64,000 nt of DNA, taken from Glandiceps talaboti (lineage: Eukaryota; Hemichordata; Enteropneusta; Spengelidae). The first letter of the stretch is position 1; every line of letters starts with the position of its first letter. The notes beneath the pieces are model-generated. The model saw only the letters and a list, made by a program, of their open reading frames with translations, had not been told where the DNA came from and made no database searches. Both the position numbers and the translations under genes were made by a program. The stretch covers positions 12,191,484 through 12,255,483 of the forward strand of contig NC_135567.1 in the NCBI RefSeq assembly GCF_964340395.1, written 5' to 3'. This document shows, in pieces, positions 38,601 through 53,600 of the stretch.

Positions 38601-41600
38601 CATAAGTGGTACATCTGTATCGTTAACCTGTGATGCTGGTTTTACTGCAATTGGAGGCATTACCACTATAACTTGCAATGCTGGAACATGGAGTGATACG
38701 CTGTCAGATTGTATTGCAGGTAATTTATAACACTTACATACAAACATTAATTAACAAATGCAAATTACCATGGCATATGTAGTTGTTGCAGTAAATATTG
38801 ACTTGTTATAAACTTTGACACTGATATTTACGATGTGTAGCTTACTTTATTGAACTTGAAAGCAGTCTATCTAAAGTAATTATTGATTGGGAATGTGTAT
38901 AAAATGTTTGTAAATAATTGTCTTTGTGTTTCCCCTAGACTGTACTGCTCTATCAGCACCAACATCTGGATCCTTGTCAACTGCAGCTGTCATAAGTGGT
39001 ACATCTGTATCGTTAACCTGTGATGCTGGTTTTACTGCAGTTGGAGGCATTACCACTATAACTTGCAATGCTGGAACATGGAGTGATACTCTGTCAGATT
39101 GTATTGCAGGTAATTTATAAAACTTACATACATACATTAATTAACAAATGCGAATTTCCATGGCATTTGTAGTTGTTGCAGTAAATATTGACTTGTAATG
39201 AAATTTGACATAGATATTTATGATGTTTTGCTTACTTGATTGAAAATGAAAGCAGTCTATGTAAAGGAATTATTGATTAAGAATGTGTATAAAATGTTTG
39301 AAAATAATTGTCTTTGTGTTTCCCCTAGACTGTACTGCTCTATCAGCACCAACATCTGGATCCTTGTCAACTGCAGCTGTCATAAGTGGTACATCTGTAT
39401 CGTTAACCTGTGATGCTGGTTTTACTGCAATTGGAGGCATTACCACTATAACTTGCAATGCTGGAACATGGAGTGATACTCTGTCAGATTGTATTGCAGG
39501 TAATTTATAACACTTACATACAAACATTAATTAACAAATGCAAATTACCATGGCATATGTAGTTGTTGCATTAAATATTGACTTGTAATAAAATTTGACA
39601 CAGATATTTACCATGTGTAGCTTACTTGATTGAAATTGAAAGCAGTCTATCTAAAGGAATTAATGATTAAGAATGTGTATAAAATGTTTGTAAATAATTG
39701 TCTTTGTGTTTCCCCTAGACTGTACTGCTCTATCAGCACCAACATCTGGATCCTTGTCAACTGCAGCTGTCATAAGTGGTACATCAGTATCGTTAACCTG
39801 TGATGCTGGTTTTACTGCAATTGGAGGCATTACCACTATAACTTGCAATGCTGGAACATGGAGTGATACTCTGTCAGATTGTATTGCAGGTAATTTATAA
39901 AACTTACATACAAACATTAATTAACAAATGCGAATTTCCATGGCATTTGTAGTTGTGGCAGTAAATATTGACTTGTAATAAAATTTGACACAGATATTTA
40001 CGACGTGTAGCTTACTTGATTGAAATTGAAAGCAGTCTATCTAAAGTAATTATTGATAGGGAATGTGTATAAAATGTTTGTAAATAATTGTCTTTGTGTT
40101 TCCCCTAGACTGTACTGCTCTATCAGCACCAACATCTGGATCCTTGTCAACTGCAGCTGTCATAAGTGGTACATCAGTATCGTTAACCTGTGATGCTGGT
40201 TTTACTGCAATAGGAGGCATTACCACTATAACTTGCAATGCTGGAACATGGAGTGATACTCTGTCAGATTGTATTGCAGGTAATTTATAAAACTTACATA
40301 CAGACATTAATTAACAAATGCGAATTTCCATGGCATATGTAGTTGTTGCAGTAAATATTGACTTGTAATGAAATTTGACATAGATATTTATGATGTTTTG
40401 CTTACTTGATTGAAAATGAAAGCAGTCTATGTAAAGGAATTATTGATTAAGAATGTGTATAAAATGTTTGAAAATAATTGTCTTTGTGTTTCCCCTAGAC
40501 TGTACTGCTCTATCAGCACCAACATCTGGATCCTTGTCAACTGCAGCTGTCATAAGTGGTACATCTGTATCGTTAACCTGTGATGCTGGTTTTACTGCAA
40601 TAGGAGGCATTACCACTATAACTTGCAATGCTGGAACATGGAGTGATACTCTGTCAGATTGTATTGCAGGTAATTTATAACACTTACATACAAACATTAA
40701 TTAACAAATGCAAATTACCATGGCATATGTAGTTGTTGCAGTAAATAGCGACTTGTTATAAACTTTGACACAGATATTTACGATGTGTAGCTTACTTGAT
40801 TGAAATTGAAAGCAGTCTATCTAAAGTAATTATTGATAGGGAATGTGTATAAAATGTTTGTAAATAATTGTCTTTGTGTTTCCCCTAGACTGTACTGCTC
40901 TATCAGCACCAACATCTGGATCCTTGTCAACTGCAGCTGTCATAAGTGGTACATCTGTATCGTTAACCTGTGATGCTGGTTTTACTGCAATTGGAGGCAT
41001 TACCACTATAACTTGCAATGCTGGAACATGGAGTGATACGCTGTCAGATTGTATTGCAGGTAATTTATAACACTTACATACAAACATTAATTAACAAATG
41101 CAAATTACCATGGCATATGTAGTTGTTGCAGTAAATATTGACTTGTTATAAACTTTGACACTGATATTTACGATGTGTAGCTTACTTTATTGAACTTGAA
41201 AGCAGTCTATCTAAAGTAATTATTGATTGGGAATGTGTATAAAATGTTTGTAAATAATTGTCTTTGTGTTTCCCCTAGACTGTACTGCTCTATCAGCACC
41301 AACATCTGGATCCTTGTCAACTGCAGCTGTCATAAGTGGTACATCTGTATCGTTAACCTGTGATGCTGGTTTTACTGCAGTTGGAGGCATTACCACTATA
41401 ACTTGCAATGCTGGAACATGGAGTGATACTCTGTCAGATTGTATTGCAGGTAATTTATAAAACTTACATACATACATTAATTAACAAATGCGAATTTCCA
41501 TGGCATTTGTAGTTGTTGCAGTAAATATTGACTTGTAATGAAATTTGACATAGATATTTATGATGTTTTGCTTACTTGATTGAAAATGAAAGCAGTCTAT

Positions 41601-44600
41601 GTAAAGGAATTATTGATTAAGAATGTGTATAAAATGTTTGAAAATAATTGTCTTTGTGTTTCCCCTAGACTGTACTGCTCTATCAGCACCAACATCTGGA
41701 TCCTTGTCAACTGCAGCTGTCATAAGTGGTACATCTGTATCGTTAACCTGTGATGCTGGTTTTACTGCAATAGGAGGCATTACCACTATAACTTGCAATG
41801 CTGGAACATGGAGTGATACTCTGTCAGATTGTATTGCAGGTAATTTATTACACTTACACACAAACATTAATTAACAAATGCAAATTACCATGGCATATGT
41901 AGTTGTTGCAGTAAATAGCGACTTGTTATAAACTTTGACACAGATATTGACGATGTGTAGCTTACTTGATTGAAATTGAAAGCAGTCTATCTAAAGTAAT
42001 TATTGATAGGGAATGTGTATAAAATGTTTGTAAATAATTGTCTTTGTGTTTCCCCTAGACTGTACTGCTCTATCAGCACCAACATCTGGATCCTTGTCAA
42101 CTGCAGCTGTCATAAGTGGTACATCAGTATCGTTAACCTGTGATGCTGGTTTTACTGCAATAGGAGGCATTACCACTATAACTTGCAATGCTGGAACATG
42201 GAGTGATACTCTGTCAGATTGTATTGCAGGTAATTTATAAAACTTACATACAGACATTAATTAACAAATGCGAATTTCCATGGCATTTGTAGTTGTTGCA
42301 GTAAATATTGACTTGTAATGAAATTTGACATAGATATTTATGATGTTTTGCTTACTTGATTGAAAATGAAAGCAGTCTATGTAAAGGAATTATTGATTAA
42401 GAATGTGTATAAAATGTTTGAAAATAATTGTCTTTGTGTTTCCCCTAGACTGTACTGCTCTATCAGCACCAACATCTGGATCCTTGTCAACTGCAGCTGT
42501 CATAAGTGGTACATCAGTATCGTTAACCTGTGATGCTGGTTTTACTGCAATAGGAGGCATTACCACTATAACTTGCAATGCTGGAACATGGAGTGATACT
42601 CTGTCAGATTGTATTGCAGGTAATTTATTACACTTACACACAAACATTAATTAACAAATGCAAATTACCATGACATATGTAGTTGTTGCAGTAAATAGCG
42701 ACTTGTTATAAACTTTGACACAGATATTTACGATGTGTAGCTTACTTGATTGAAATTGAAAGCAGTCTATCTAAAGTAATTATTGATTAAGAATGTGTAT
42801 AAAATGTTTGTAAATAATTGTCTTTGTGTTTCCCCTAGACTGTACTGCTCTATCAGCACCAACATCTGGATCCTTGTCAACTGCAGCTGTCATAAGTGGT
42901 ACATCAGTATCGTTAACCTGTGATGCTGGTTTTACTGCAATTGGAGGCATTACCACTATAACTTGCAATGCTGGAACATGGAGTGATACTCTGTCAGATT
43001 GTATTGCAGGTAATTTATAAAACTTACATACAAACATTAATTAACAAATGCGAATTTCCATGGCATTTGTAGTTGTGGCAGTAAATATTGACTTGTAATA
43101 AAATTTGACACAGATATTTACGACGTGTAGCTTACTTGATTGAAATTGAAAGCAGTCTATGTAAAGTAATTATTGATAGGGAATGTGTATAAAATGTTTG
43201 TAAATAATTGTCTTTGTGTTTCCCCTAGACTGTACTGCTCTATCAGCACCAACATCTGGATCCTTGTCAACTGCAGCTGTCATAAGTGGTACATCAGTAT
43301 CGTTAACCTGTGATGCTGGTTTTACTGCAATAGGAGGCATTACCACTATAACTTGCAATGCTGGAACATGGAGTGATACTCTGTCAGATTGTATTGCAGG
43401 TAATTTATAAAACTTACATACAGACATTAATTAAAAAATGCGAATTTCCATAGCATTTGTAGTTGTTGCAGTAAATATTGACTTGTAATGAAATTTGACA
43501 TAGATATTTATGATGTTTTGCTTACTTGATTGAAAATGAAAGCAGTCTATGTAAAGGAATTATTGATTAAGAATGTGTATAACATGTTTGAAAATAATTG
43601 TCTTTGTGTTTCCCCTAGACTGTACTGCTCTATCAGCACCAACATCTGGATCCTTGTCAACTGCAGCTGTCATAAGTGGTACATCTGTATCGTTAACCTG
43701 TGATGCTGGTTTTACTGCAATAGGAGGCATTACCACTATAACTTGCAATGCTGGAACATGGAGTGATACTCTGTCAGATTGTATTGCAGGTAATTTATTA
43801 CACTTACACACAAACATTAATTAACAAATGCAAATTACCATGGCATATGTAGTTGTTGCAGTAAATAGCGACTTGTTATAAACTTTGACACAGATATTGA
43901 CGATGTGTAGCTTACTTGATTGAAATTGAAAGCAGTCTATCTAAAGTAATTATTGATAGGGAATGTGTATAAAATGTTTGTAAATAATTGTCTTTGTGTT
44001 TCCCCTAGACTGTACTGCTCTATCAGCACCAACATCTGGATCCTTGTCAACTGCAGCTGTCATAAGTGGTACATCAGTATCGTTAACCTGTGATGCTGGT
44101 TTTACTGCAATAGGAGGCATTACCACTATAACTTGCAATGCTGGAACATGGAGTGATACTCTGTCAGATTGTATTGCAGGTAATTTATAAAACTTACATA
44201 CAGACATTAATTAACAAATGCGAATTTCCATGGCATTTGTAGTTGTTGCAGTAAATATTGACTTGTAATGAAATTTGACATAGATATTTATGATGTTTTG
44301 CTTACTTGATTGAAAATGAAAGCAGTCTATGTAAAGGAATTATTGATTAAGAATGTGTATAAAATGTTTGAAAATAATTGTCTTTGTGTTTCCCCTAGAC
44401 TGTACTGCTCTATCAGCACCAACATCTGGATCCTTGTCAACTGCAGCTGTCATAAGTGGTACATCAGTATCGTTAACCTGTGATGCTGGTTTTACTGCAA
44501 TAGGAGGCATTACCACTATAACTTGCAATGCTGGAACATGGAGTGATACTCTGTCAGATTGTATTGCAGGTAATTTATTACACTTACACACAAACATTAA

Positions 44601-47600
44601 TTAACAAATGCAAATTACCATGACATATGTAGTTGTTGCAGTAAATAGCGACTTGTTATAAACTTTGACACAGATATTTACGATGTGTAGCTTACTTGAT
44701 TGAAATTGAAAGCAGTCTATCTAAAGTAATTATTGATTAAGAATGTGTATAAAATGTTTGTAAATAATTGTCTTTGTGTTTCCCCTAGACTGTACTGCTC
44801 TATCAGCACCAACATCTGGATCCTTGTCAACTGCAGCTGTCATAAGTGGTACATCAGTATCGTTAACCTGTGATGCTGGTTTTACTGCAATTGGAGGCAT
44901 TACCACTATAACTTGCAATGCTGGAACATGGAGTGATACTCTGTCAGATTGTATTGCAGGTAATTTATAAAACTTACATACAAACATTAATTAACAAATG
45001 CGAATTTCCATGGCATTTGTAGTTGTGGCAGTAAATATTGACTTGTAATAAAATTTGACACAGATATTTACGACGTGTAGCTTACTTGATTGAAATTGAA
45101 AGCAGTCTATGTAAAGTAATTATTGATAGGGAATGTGTATAAAATGTTTGTAAATAATTGTCTTTGTGTTTCCCCTAGACTGTACTGCTCTATCAGCACC
45201 AACATCTGGATCCTTGTCAACTGCAGCTGTCATAAGTGGTACATCAGTATCGTTAACCTGTGATGCTGGTTTTACTGCAATAGGAGGCATTACCACTATA
45301 ACTTGCAATGCTGGAACATGGAGTGATACTCTGTCAGATTGTATTGCAGGTAATTTATAAAACTTACATACAGACATTAATTAAAAAATGCGAATTTCCA
45401 TAGCATTTGTAGTTGTTGCAGTAAATATTGACTTGTAATGAAATTTGACATAGATATTTATGATGTTTTGCTTACTTGATTGAAAATGAAAGCAGTCTAT
45501 GTAAAGGAATTATTGATTAAGAATGTGTATAACATGTTTGAAAATAATTGTCTTTGTGTTTCCCCTAGACTGTACTGCTCTATCAGCACCAACATCTGGA
45601 TCCTTGTCAACTGCAGCTGTCATAAGTGGTACATCTGTATCGTTAACCTGTGATGCTGGTTTTACTGCAATAGGAGGCATTACCACTATAACTTGCAATG
45701 CTGGAACATGGAGTGATACTCTGTCAGATTGTATTGCAGGTAATTTATAAAACTTACATTCAAACATTAATTAACAAATGCGAATTTCCATGGTATTTGT
45801 AGTTGTTGCAGTAAATATTGACTTGTTATAAACTTTGACACAGATATTTACGATGTGTAGCTTACTTGATTGAAATTGAAAGCAGTCTATCTAAAGGAAT
45901 TATTGATTAAGAATGTGTATAAAATGTTTGTAAATAATTGTCTTTGTTTTTCCCCTAGACTGTACTGCTCTATCAGCACCAACATCTGGATCCTTGTCAA
46001 CTGCAGCTGTCATAAGTGGTACATCAGTATCGTTAACCTGTGATGCTGGTTTTACTGCAATTGGAGGCATTACCACTATAACTTGCAATGCTGGAACATG
46101 GAGTGATACTCTGTCAGATTGTATTGCAGGTAATTTATAAAACTTACATACAGACATTAATTAACAAATGCGAATTTCCATGGCATTTGTAGTTGTTGCA
46201 GTAAATATTGACTTGTAATGAAATTTGACATAGATATTTATGATGTTTTGCTTACTTGATTGAAAATGAAAGCAGTCTATGTAAAGGAATTATTGATTAA
46301 GAATGTGTATAAAATGTTTGAAAATAACTGTCTTTGTGTTTCCCCTAGACTGTACTGCTCTATCAGCACCAACATCTGGATCCTTGTCAACTGCAGCTGT
46401 CATAAGTGGTACATCTGTATCGTTAACCTGTGATGCTGGTTTTACTGCAATAGGAGGCATTACCACTATAACTTGCAATGCTGGAACATGGAGTGATACT
46501 CTGTCAGATTGTATTGCAGGTAATTTATAACACTTACATACAAACATTAATTAACAAATGCAAATTACCATGGCATATGTAGTTGTTGCAGTAAATAGCG
46601 ACTTGTTATAAACTTTGACACTGATATTTACGATGTGTAGCTTACTTTATTGAACTTGAAAGCAGTCTATCTAAAGTAATTATTGATTGGGAATGTGTAT
46701 AAAATGTTTGTAAATAATTGTCTTTGTGTTTCCCCTAGACTGTACTGCTCTATCAGCACCAACATCTGGATCCTTGTCAACTGCAGCTGTCATAAGTGGT
46801 ACATCTGTATCGTTAACCTGTGATGCTGGTTTTACTGCAGTTGGAGGCATTACCACTATAACTTGCAATGCTGGAACATGGAGTGATACTCTGTCAGATT
46901 GTATTGCAGGTAATTTATAAAACTTACATACATACATTAATTAACAAATGCGAATTTCCATGGCATTTGTAGTTGTTGCAGTAAATATTGACTTGTAATG
47001 AAATTTGACATAGATATTTATGATGTTTTGCTTACTTGATTGAAAATGAAAGCAGTCTATGTAAAGGAATTATTGATTAAGAATGTGTATAAAATGTTTG
47101 AAAATAATTGTCTTTGTGTTTCCCCTAGACTGTGCTGCTCTATCAGCACCAACATCTGGATCCTTGTCAACTGCAGCTGTCATAAGTGGTACATCTGTAT
47201 CGTTAACCTGTGATGCTGGTTTTACTGTAATAGGAGGCATTACCACTATAACTTGCAATGCTGGAACATGGAGTGATACTCTGTCAGATTGTATTGCAGG
47301 TAATTTATTACACTTACACACAAACATTAATTAACAAATGCAAATTACCATGGCATATGTAGTTGTTGCAGTAAATAGCGACTTGTTATAAACTTTGACA
47401 CAGATATTGACGATGTGTAGCTTACTTGATTGAAATTGAAAGCAGTCTATCTAAAGTAATTATTGATAGGGAATGTGTATAAAATGTTTGTAAATAATTG
47501 TCTTTGTGTTTCCCCTAGACTGTACTGCTCTATCAGCACCAACATCTGGATCCTTGTCAACTGCAGCTGTCATAAGTGGTACATCAGTATCGTTAACCTG

Positions 47601-50600
47601 TGATGCTGGTTTTACTGCAATAGGAGGCATTACCACTATAACTTGCAATGCTGGAACATGGAGTGATACTCTGTCAGATTGTATTGCAGGTAATTTATAA
47701 AACTTACATACAGACATTAATTAACAAATGCGAATTTCCATGGCATTTGTAGTTGTTGCAGTAAATATTGACTTGTAATGAAATTTGACATAGATATTTA
47801 TGATGTTTTGCTTACTTGATTGAAAATGAAAGCAGTCTATGTAAAGGAATTATTGATTAAGAATGTGTATAAAATGTTTGAAAATAATTGTCTTTGTGTT
47901 TCCCCTAGACTGTACTGCTCTATCAGCACCAACATCTGGATCCTTGTCAACTGCAGCTGTCATAAGTGGTACATCAGTATCGTTAACCTGTGATGCTGGT
48001 TTTACTGCAATAGGAGGCATTACCACTATAACTTGCAATGCTGGAACATGGAGTGATACTCTGTCAGATTGTATTGCAGGTAATTTATTACACTTACACA
48101 CAAACATTAATTAACAAATGCAAATTACCATGACATATGTAGTTGTTGCAGTAAATAGCGACTTGTTATAAACTTTGACACAGATATTTACGATGTGTAG
48201 CTTACTTGATTGAAATTGAAAGCAGTCTATCTAAAGTAATTATTGATTAAGAATGTGTATAAAATGTTTGTAAATAATTGTCTTTGTGTTTCCCCTAGAC
48301 TGTACTGCTCTATCAGCACCAACATCTGGATCCTTGTCAACTGCAGCTGTCATAAGTGGTACATCAGTATCGTTAACCTGTGATGCTGGTTTTACTGCAA
48401 TTGGAGGCATTACCACTATAACTTGCAATGCTGGAACATGGAGTGATACTCTGTCAGATTGTATTGCAGGTAATTTATAAAACTTACATACAAACATTAA
48501 TTAACAAATGCGAATTTCCATGGCATTTGTAGTTGTGGCAGTAAATATTGACTTGTAATAAAATTTGACACAGATATTTACGACGTGTAGCTTACTTGAT
48601 TGAAATTGAAAGCAGTCTATCTAAAGTAATTATTGATAGGGAATGTGTATAAAATGTTTGTAAATAATTGTCTTTGTGTTTCCCCTAGACTGTACTGCTC
48701 TATCAGCACCAACATCTGGATCCTTGTCAACTGCAGCTGTCATAAGTGGTACATCAGTATCGTTAACCTGTGATGCTGGTTTTACTGCAATAGGAGGCAT
48801 TACCACTATAACTTGCAATGCTGGAACATGGAGTGATACTCTGTCAGATTGTATTGCAGGTAATTTATAAAACTTACATACAGACATTAATTAACAAATG
48901 CGAATTTCCATGGCATTTGTAGTTGTTGCAGTAAATATTGACTTGTAATGAAATTTGACATAGATATTTATGATGTTTTGCTTACTTGATTGAAAATGAA
49001 AGCAGTCTATGTAAAGGAATTATTGATTAAGAATGTGTATAAAATGTTTGAAAATAATTGTCTTTGTGTTTCCCCTAGACTGTACTGCTCTATCAGCACC
49101 AACATCTGGATCCTTGTCAACTGCAGCTGTCATAAGTGGTACATCTGTATCGTTAACCTGTGATGCTGGTTTTACTGCAATAGGAGGCATTACCACTATA
49201 ACTTGCAATGCTGGAACATGGAGTGATACTCTGTCAGATTGTATTGCAGGTAATTTATAAAACTTACATTCAAACATTAATTAACAAATGCGAATTTCCA
49301 TGGTATTTGTAGTTGTTGCAGTAAATATTGACTTGTTATAAACTTTGACACAGATATTTACGATGTGTAGCTTACTTGATTGAAATTGAAAGCAGTCTAT
49401 CTAAAGGAATTATTGATTAAGAATGTGTATAAAATGTTTGTAAATAATTGTCTTTGTTTTTCCCCTAGACTGTACTGCTCTATCAGCACCAACATCTGGA
49501 TCCTTGTCAACTGCAGCTGTCATAAGTGGTACATCAGTATCGTTAACCTGTGATGCTGGTTTTACTGCAATTGGAGGCATTACCACTATAACTTGCAATG
49601 CTGGAACATGGAGTGATACTCTGTCAGATTGTATTGCAGGTAATTTATAAAACTTACATACAAACATTAATTAACAAATGCGAATTTCCATGGCATTTGT
49701 AGTTGTGGCAGTAAATATTGACTTGTAATAAAATTTGACACAGATATTTACGACGTGTAGCTTACTTGATTGAAATTGAAAGCAGTCTATCTAAAGTAAT
49801 TATTGATAGGGAATGTGTATAAAATGTTTGTAAATAATTGTCTTTGTGTTTCCCCTAGACTGTACTGCTCTAACAGCACCAACATCTGGATCCTTGTCAA
49901 CTGCAGCTGTCATAAGTGGTACATCAGTATCGTTAACCTGTGATGCTGGTTTTACTGCAATAGGAGGCATTACCACTATAACTTGCAATGCTGGAACATG
50001 GAGTGATACTCTGTCAGATTGTATTGCAGGTAATTTATAAAACTTACATACAGACATTAATTAACAAATGCGAATTTCCATGGCATTTGTAGTTGTTGCA
50101 GTAAATATTGACTTGTAATGAAATTTGACATAGATATTTATGATGTTTTGCTTACTTGATTGAAAATGAAAGCAGTCTATGTAAAGGAATTATTGATTAA
50201 GAATGTGTATAAAATGTTTGAAAATAACTGTCTTTGTGTTTCCCCTAGACTGTACTGCTCTATCAGCACCAACATCTGGATCCTTGTCAACTGCAGCTGT
50301 CATAAGTGGTACATCTGTATCGTTAACCTGTGATGCTGGTTTTACTGCAATAGGAGGCATTACCACTATAACTTGCAATGCTGGAACATGGAGTGATACT
50401 CTGTCAGATTGTATTGCAGGTAATTTATAACACTTACATACAAACATTAATTAACAAATGCAAATTACCATGGCATATGTAGTTGTTGCAGTAAATAGCG
50501 ACTTGTTATAAACTTTGACACAGATATTTACGATGTGTAGCTTACTTTATTGAAATTGAAAGCAGTCTATCTAAAGTAATTATTGATAGGAAATGTGTAT

Positions 50601-53600
50601 AAAATGTTTGTAAATAATTGTCTTTGTGTTTCCCCTAGACTGTACTGCTCTATCAGCACCAACATCTGGATCCTTGTCAACTGCAGCTGTCATAAGTGGT
50701 ACATCTGTATCGTTAACCTGTGATGCTGGTTTTACTGCAATTGGAGGCATTACCACTATAACTTGCAATGCTGGAACATGGAGTGATACTCTGTCAGATT
50801 GTATTGCAGGTAATTTATAAAACTTACATTCAAACATTAATTAACAAATGCGAATTTCCATGGTATTTGTAGTTGTTGCAGTAAATATTGACTTGTTATA
50901 AACTTTGACACAGATATTTACGATGTGTAGCTTACTTGATTGAAATTGAAAACAGTCTATCTAAAGGAATTATAGATTAAGAATGTGTATAAAATGTTTG
51001 TAAATAATTGTCTTTGTGTTTCCCCTAGACTGTACTGCTCTATCAGCACCAACATCTGGATCCTTGTCAACTGCAGCTGTCATAAGTGGTACATCAGTAT
51101 CGTTAACCTGTGATGCTGGTTTTACTGCAATAGGAGGCATTACCACTATAACTTGCAATGCTGGAACATGGAGTGATACTCTGTCAGATTGCATTGCAGG
51201 TAATTTATAAAACTTATATACAGTCATTAATTAACAAATGCGAATTTCCATGGCATTTGTAGTTGTGGCAGTAAATATTGACTTGTACTAAAATTTGACA
51301 CAGATATTTACGACGTGTAGCTTACTTTATTGAAATTGAAAGCTGTCTATCTAAAGTAATTATTGATTGGGAATGTGTATAAAATGTTTGTAAATAATTG
51401 TCTTTGTGTTTCCCCTAGACTGTACTTCTCTATCAGCACCAACATCTGGATCCTTGTCAACTGCAGCTGTCATAAGTGGTACATCAGTATCGTTAACCTG
51501 TGATGCTGGTTTTACTGCAATAGGAGGCATTACCACTATAACTTGCAATGCTGGAACATGGAGTGATACTCTGTCAGATTGTATTGCAGGTAATTTATTA
51601 CACTTACACACAAACATTAATTAACAAATGCAAATTACCATGGCATATGTAGTTGTTGCAGTAAATAGCGACTTGTTATAAACTTTGACACAGATATTTA
51701 CGATGTGTAGCTTACTTGATTGAAATTGAAAGCAGTCTATCTAAAGTAATTATTGATAGGGAATGTCTATAAAATGTTTGTAAATAATTGTCTTTGTGTT
51801 TCCCCTAGACTGTACTGCTCTATCAGCACCAACATCTGGATCCTTGTCAACTGCAGCTGTCATAAGTGGTACATCTGTATCGTTAACCTGTGATGCTGGT
51901 TTTACTGCAATTGGAGGCATTACCACTATAACTTGCAATGCTGGAACATGGAGTGATACTCTGTCAGATTGTATTGCAGGTAATTTATTACACTTACACA
52001 CAAACATTAATTAACAAATGCAAATTACCATGGCATATGTAGTTGTTGCAGTAAATAGCGACTTGTTATAAACTTTGACACAGATATTTACGATGTGTAG
52101 CTTACTTGATTGAAATTGAAAGCAGTCTATCTAAAGTAATTATTGATAGGGAATGTGTATACAATGTTTGTAAATAATTGTCTTTGTTTTTCCCCTAGAC
52201 TGTACTGCTCTATCAGCACCAGCATCTGGATCCTTGTCAACTGCAGCTGTCATAAGTGGTACATCAGTATCGTTAACCTGTGATGCTGGTTTTACTGCAA
52301 TTGGAGGCATTACCACTATAACTTGCAATGCTGGAACATGGAGTGATACTCTGTCAGATTGTATTGCAGGTAATTTATAAAACTTACATACAAACATTAA
52401 TTAACAAATGCGAATTTCCATGGCATTTGTAGTTGTGGCAGTAAATATTGACTTGTAATAAAATTTGACACAGATATTTACGACGTGTAGCTTACTTGAT
52501 TGAAATTGAAAGCAGTCTATCTAAAGTAATTATTGATAGGGAATGTGTATAAAAAGTTTGTAAATAATTGTCTTTGTGTTTCCCCTAGACTGTACTGCTC
52601 TATCAGCACCAACATCTGGATCCTTGTCAACTGCAGCTGTCATAAGTGGTACATCAGTATCGTTAACCTGTGATGCTGGTTTTACTGCAATAGGAGGCAT
52701 TACCACTATAACTTGCAATGCTGGAACATGGAGTGATACTCTGTCAGATTGTATTGCAGGTAATTTATAAAACTTACATACAGACATTAATTAACAAATG
52801 CGAATTTCCATGGCATTTGTAGTTGTTGCAGTAAATATTGACTTGTAATGAAATTTGACATAGATATTTATGATGTTTTGCTTACTTGATTGAAAATGAA
52901 AGCAGTCTATGTAAAGGAATTATTGATTAAGAATGTGTATAAAATGTTTGAAAATAATTGTCTTTGTGTTTCCCCTAGACTGTACTGCTCTATCAGCACC
53001 AACATCTGGATCCTTGTCAACTGCAGCTGTCATAAGTGGTACATCTGTATCGTTAACCTGTGATGCTGGTTTTACTGCAATAGGAGGCATTACCACTATA
53101 ACTTGCAATGCTGGAACATGGAGTGATACTCTGTCAGATTGTATTGCAGGTAATTTATAACACTTACATACAAACATTAATTAACAAATGCAAATTACCA
53201 TGGCATATGTAGTTGTTGCAGTAAATAGCGACTTGTTATAAACTTTGACACAGATATTTACGATGTGTAGCTTACTTTATTGAAATTGAAAGCAGTCTAT
53301 CTAAAGTAATTATTGATAGGAAATGTGTATAAAATGTTTGTAAATAATTGTCTTTGTGTTTCCCCTAGACTGTACTGCTCTATCAGCACCAACATCTGGA
53401 TCCTTGTCAACTGCAGCTGTCATAAGTGGTACATCAGTATCGTTAACCTGTGATGCTGGTTTTACTGCAATAGGAGGCATTACCACTATAACTTGCAATG
53501 CTGGAACATGGAGTGATACTCTGTCAGATTGCATTGCAGGTAATTTATAAAACTTATATACAGTCATTAATTAACAAATGCGAATTTCCATGGCATTTGT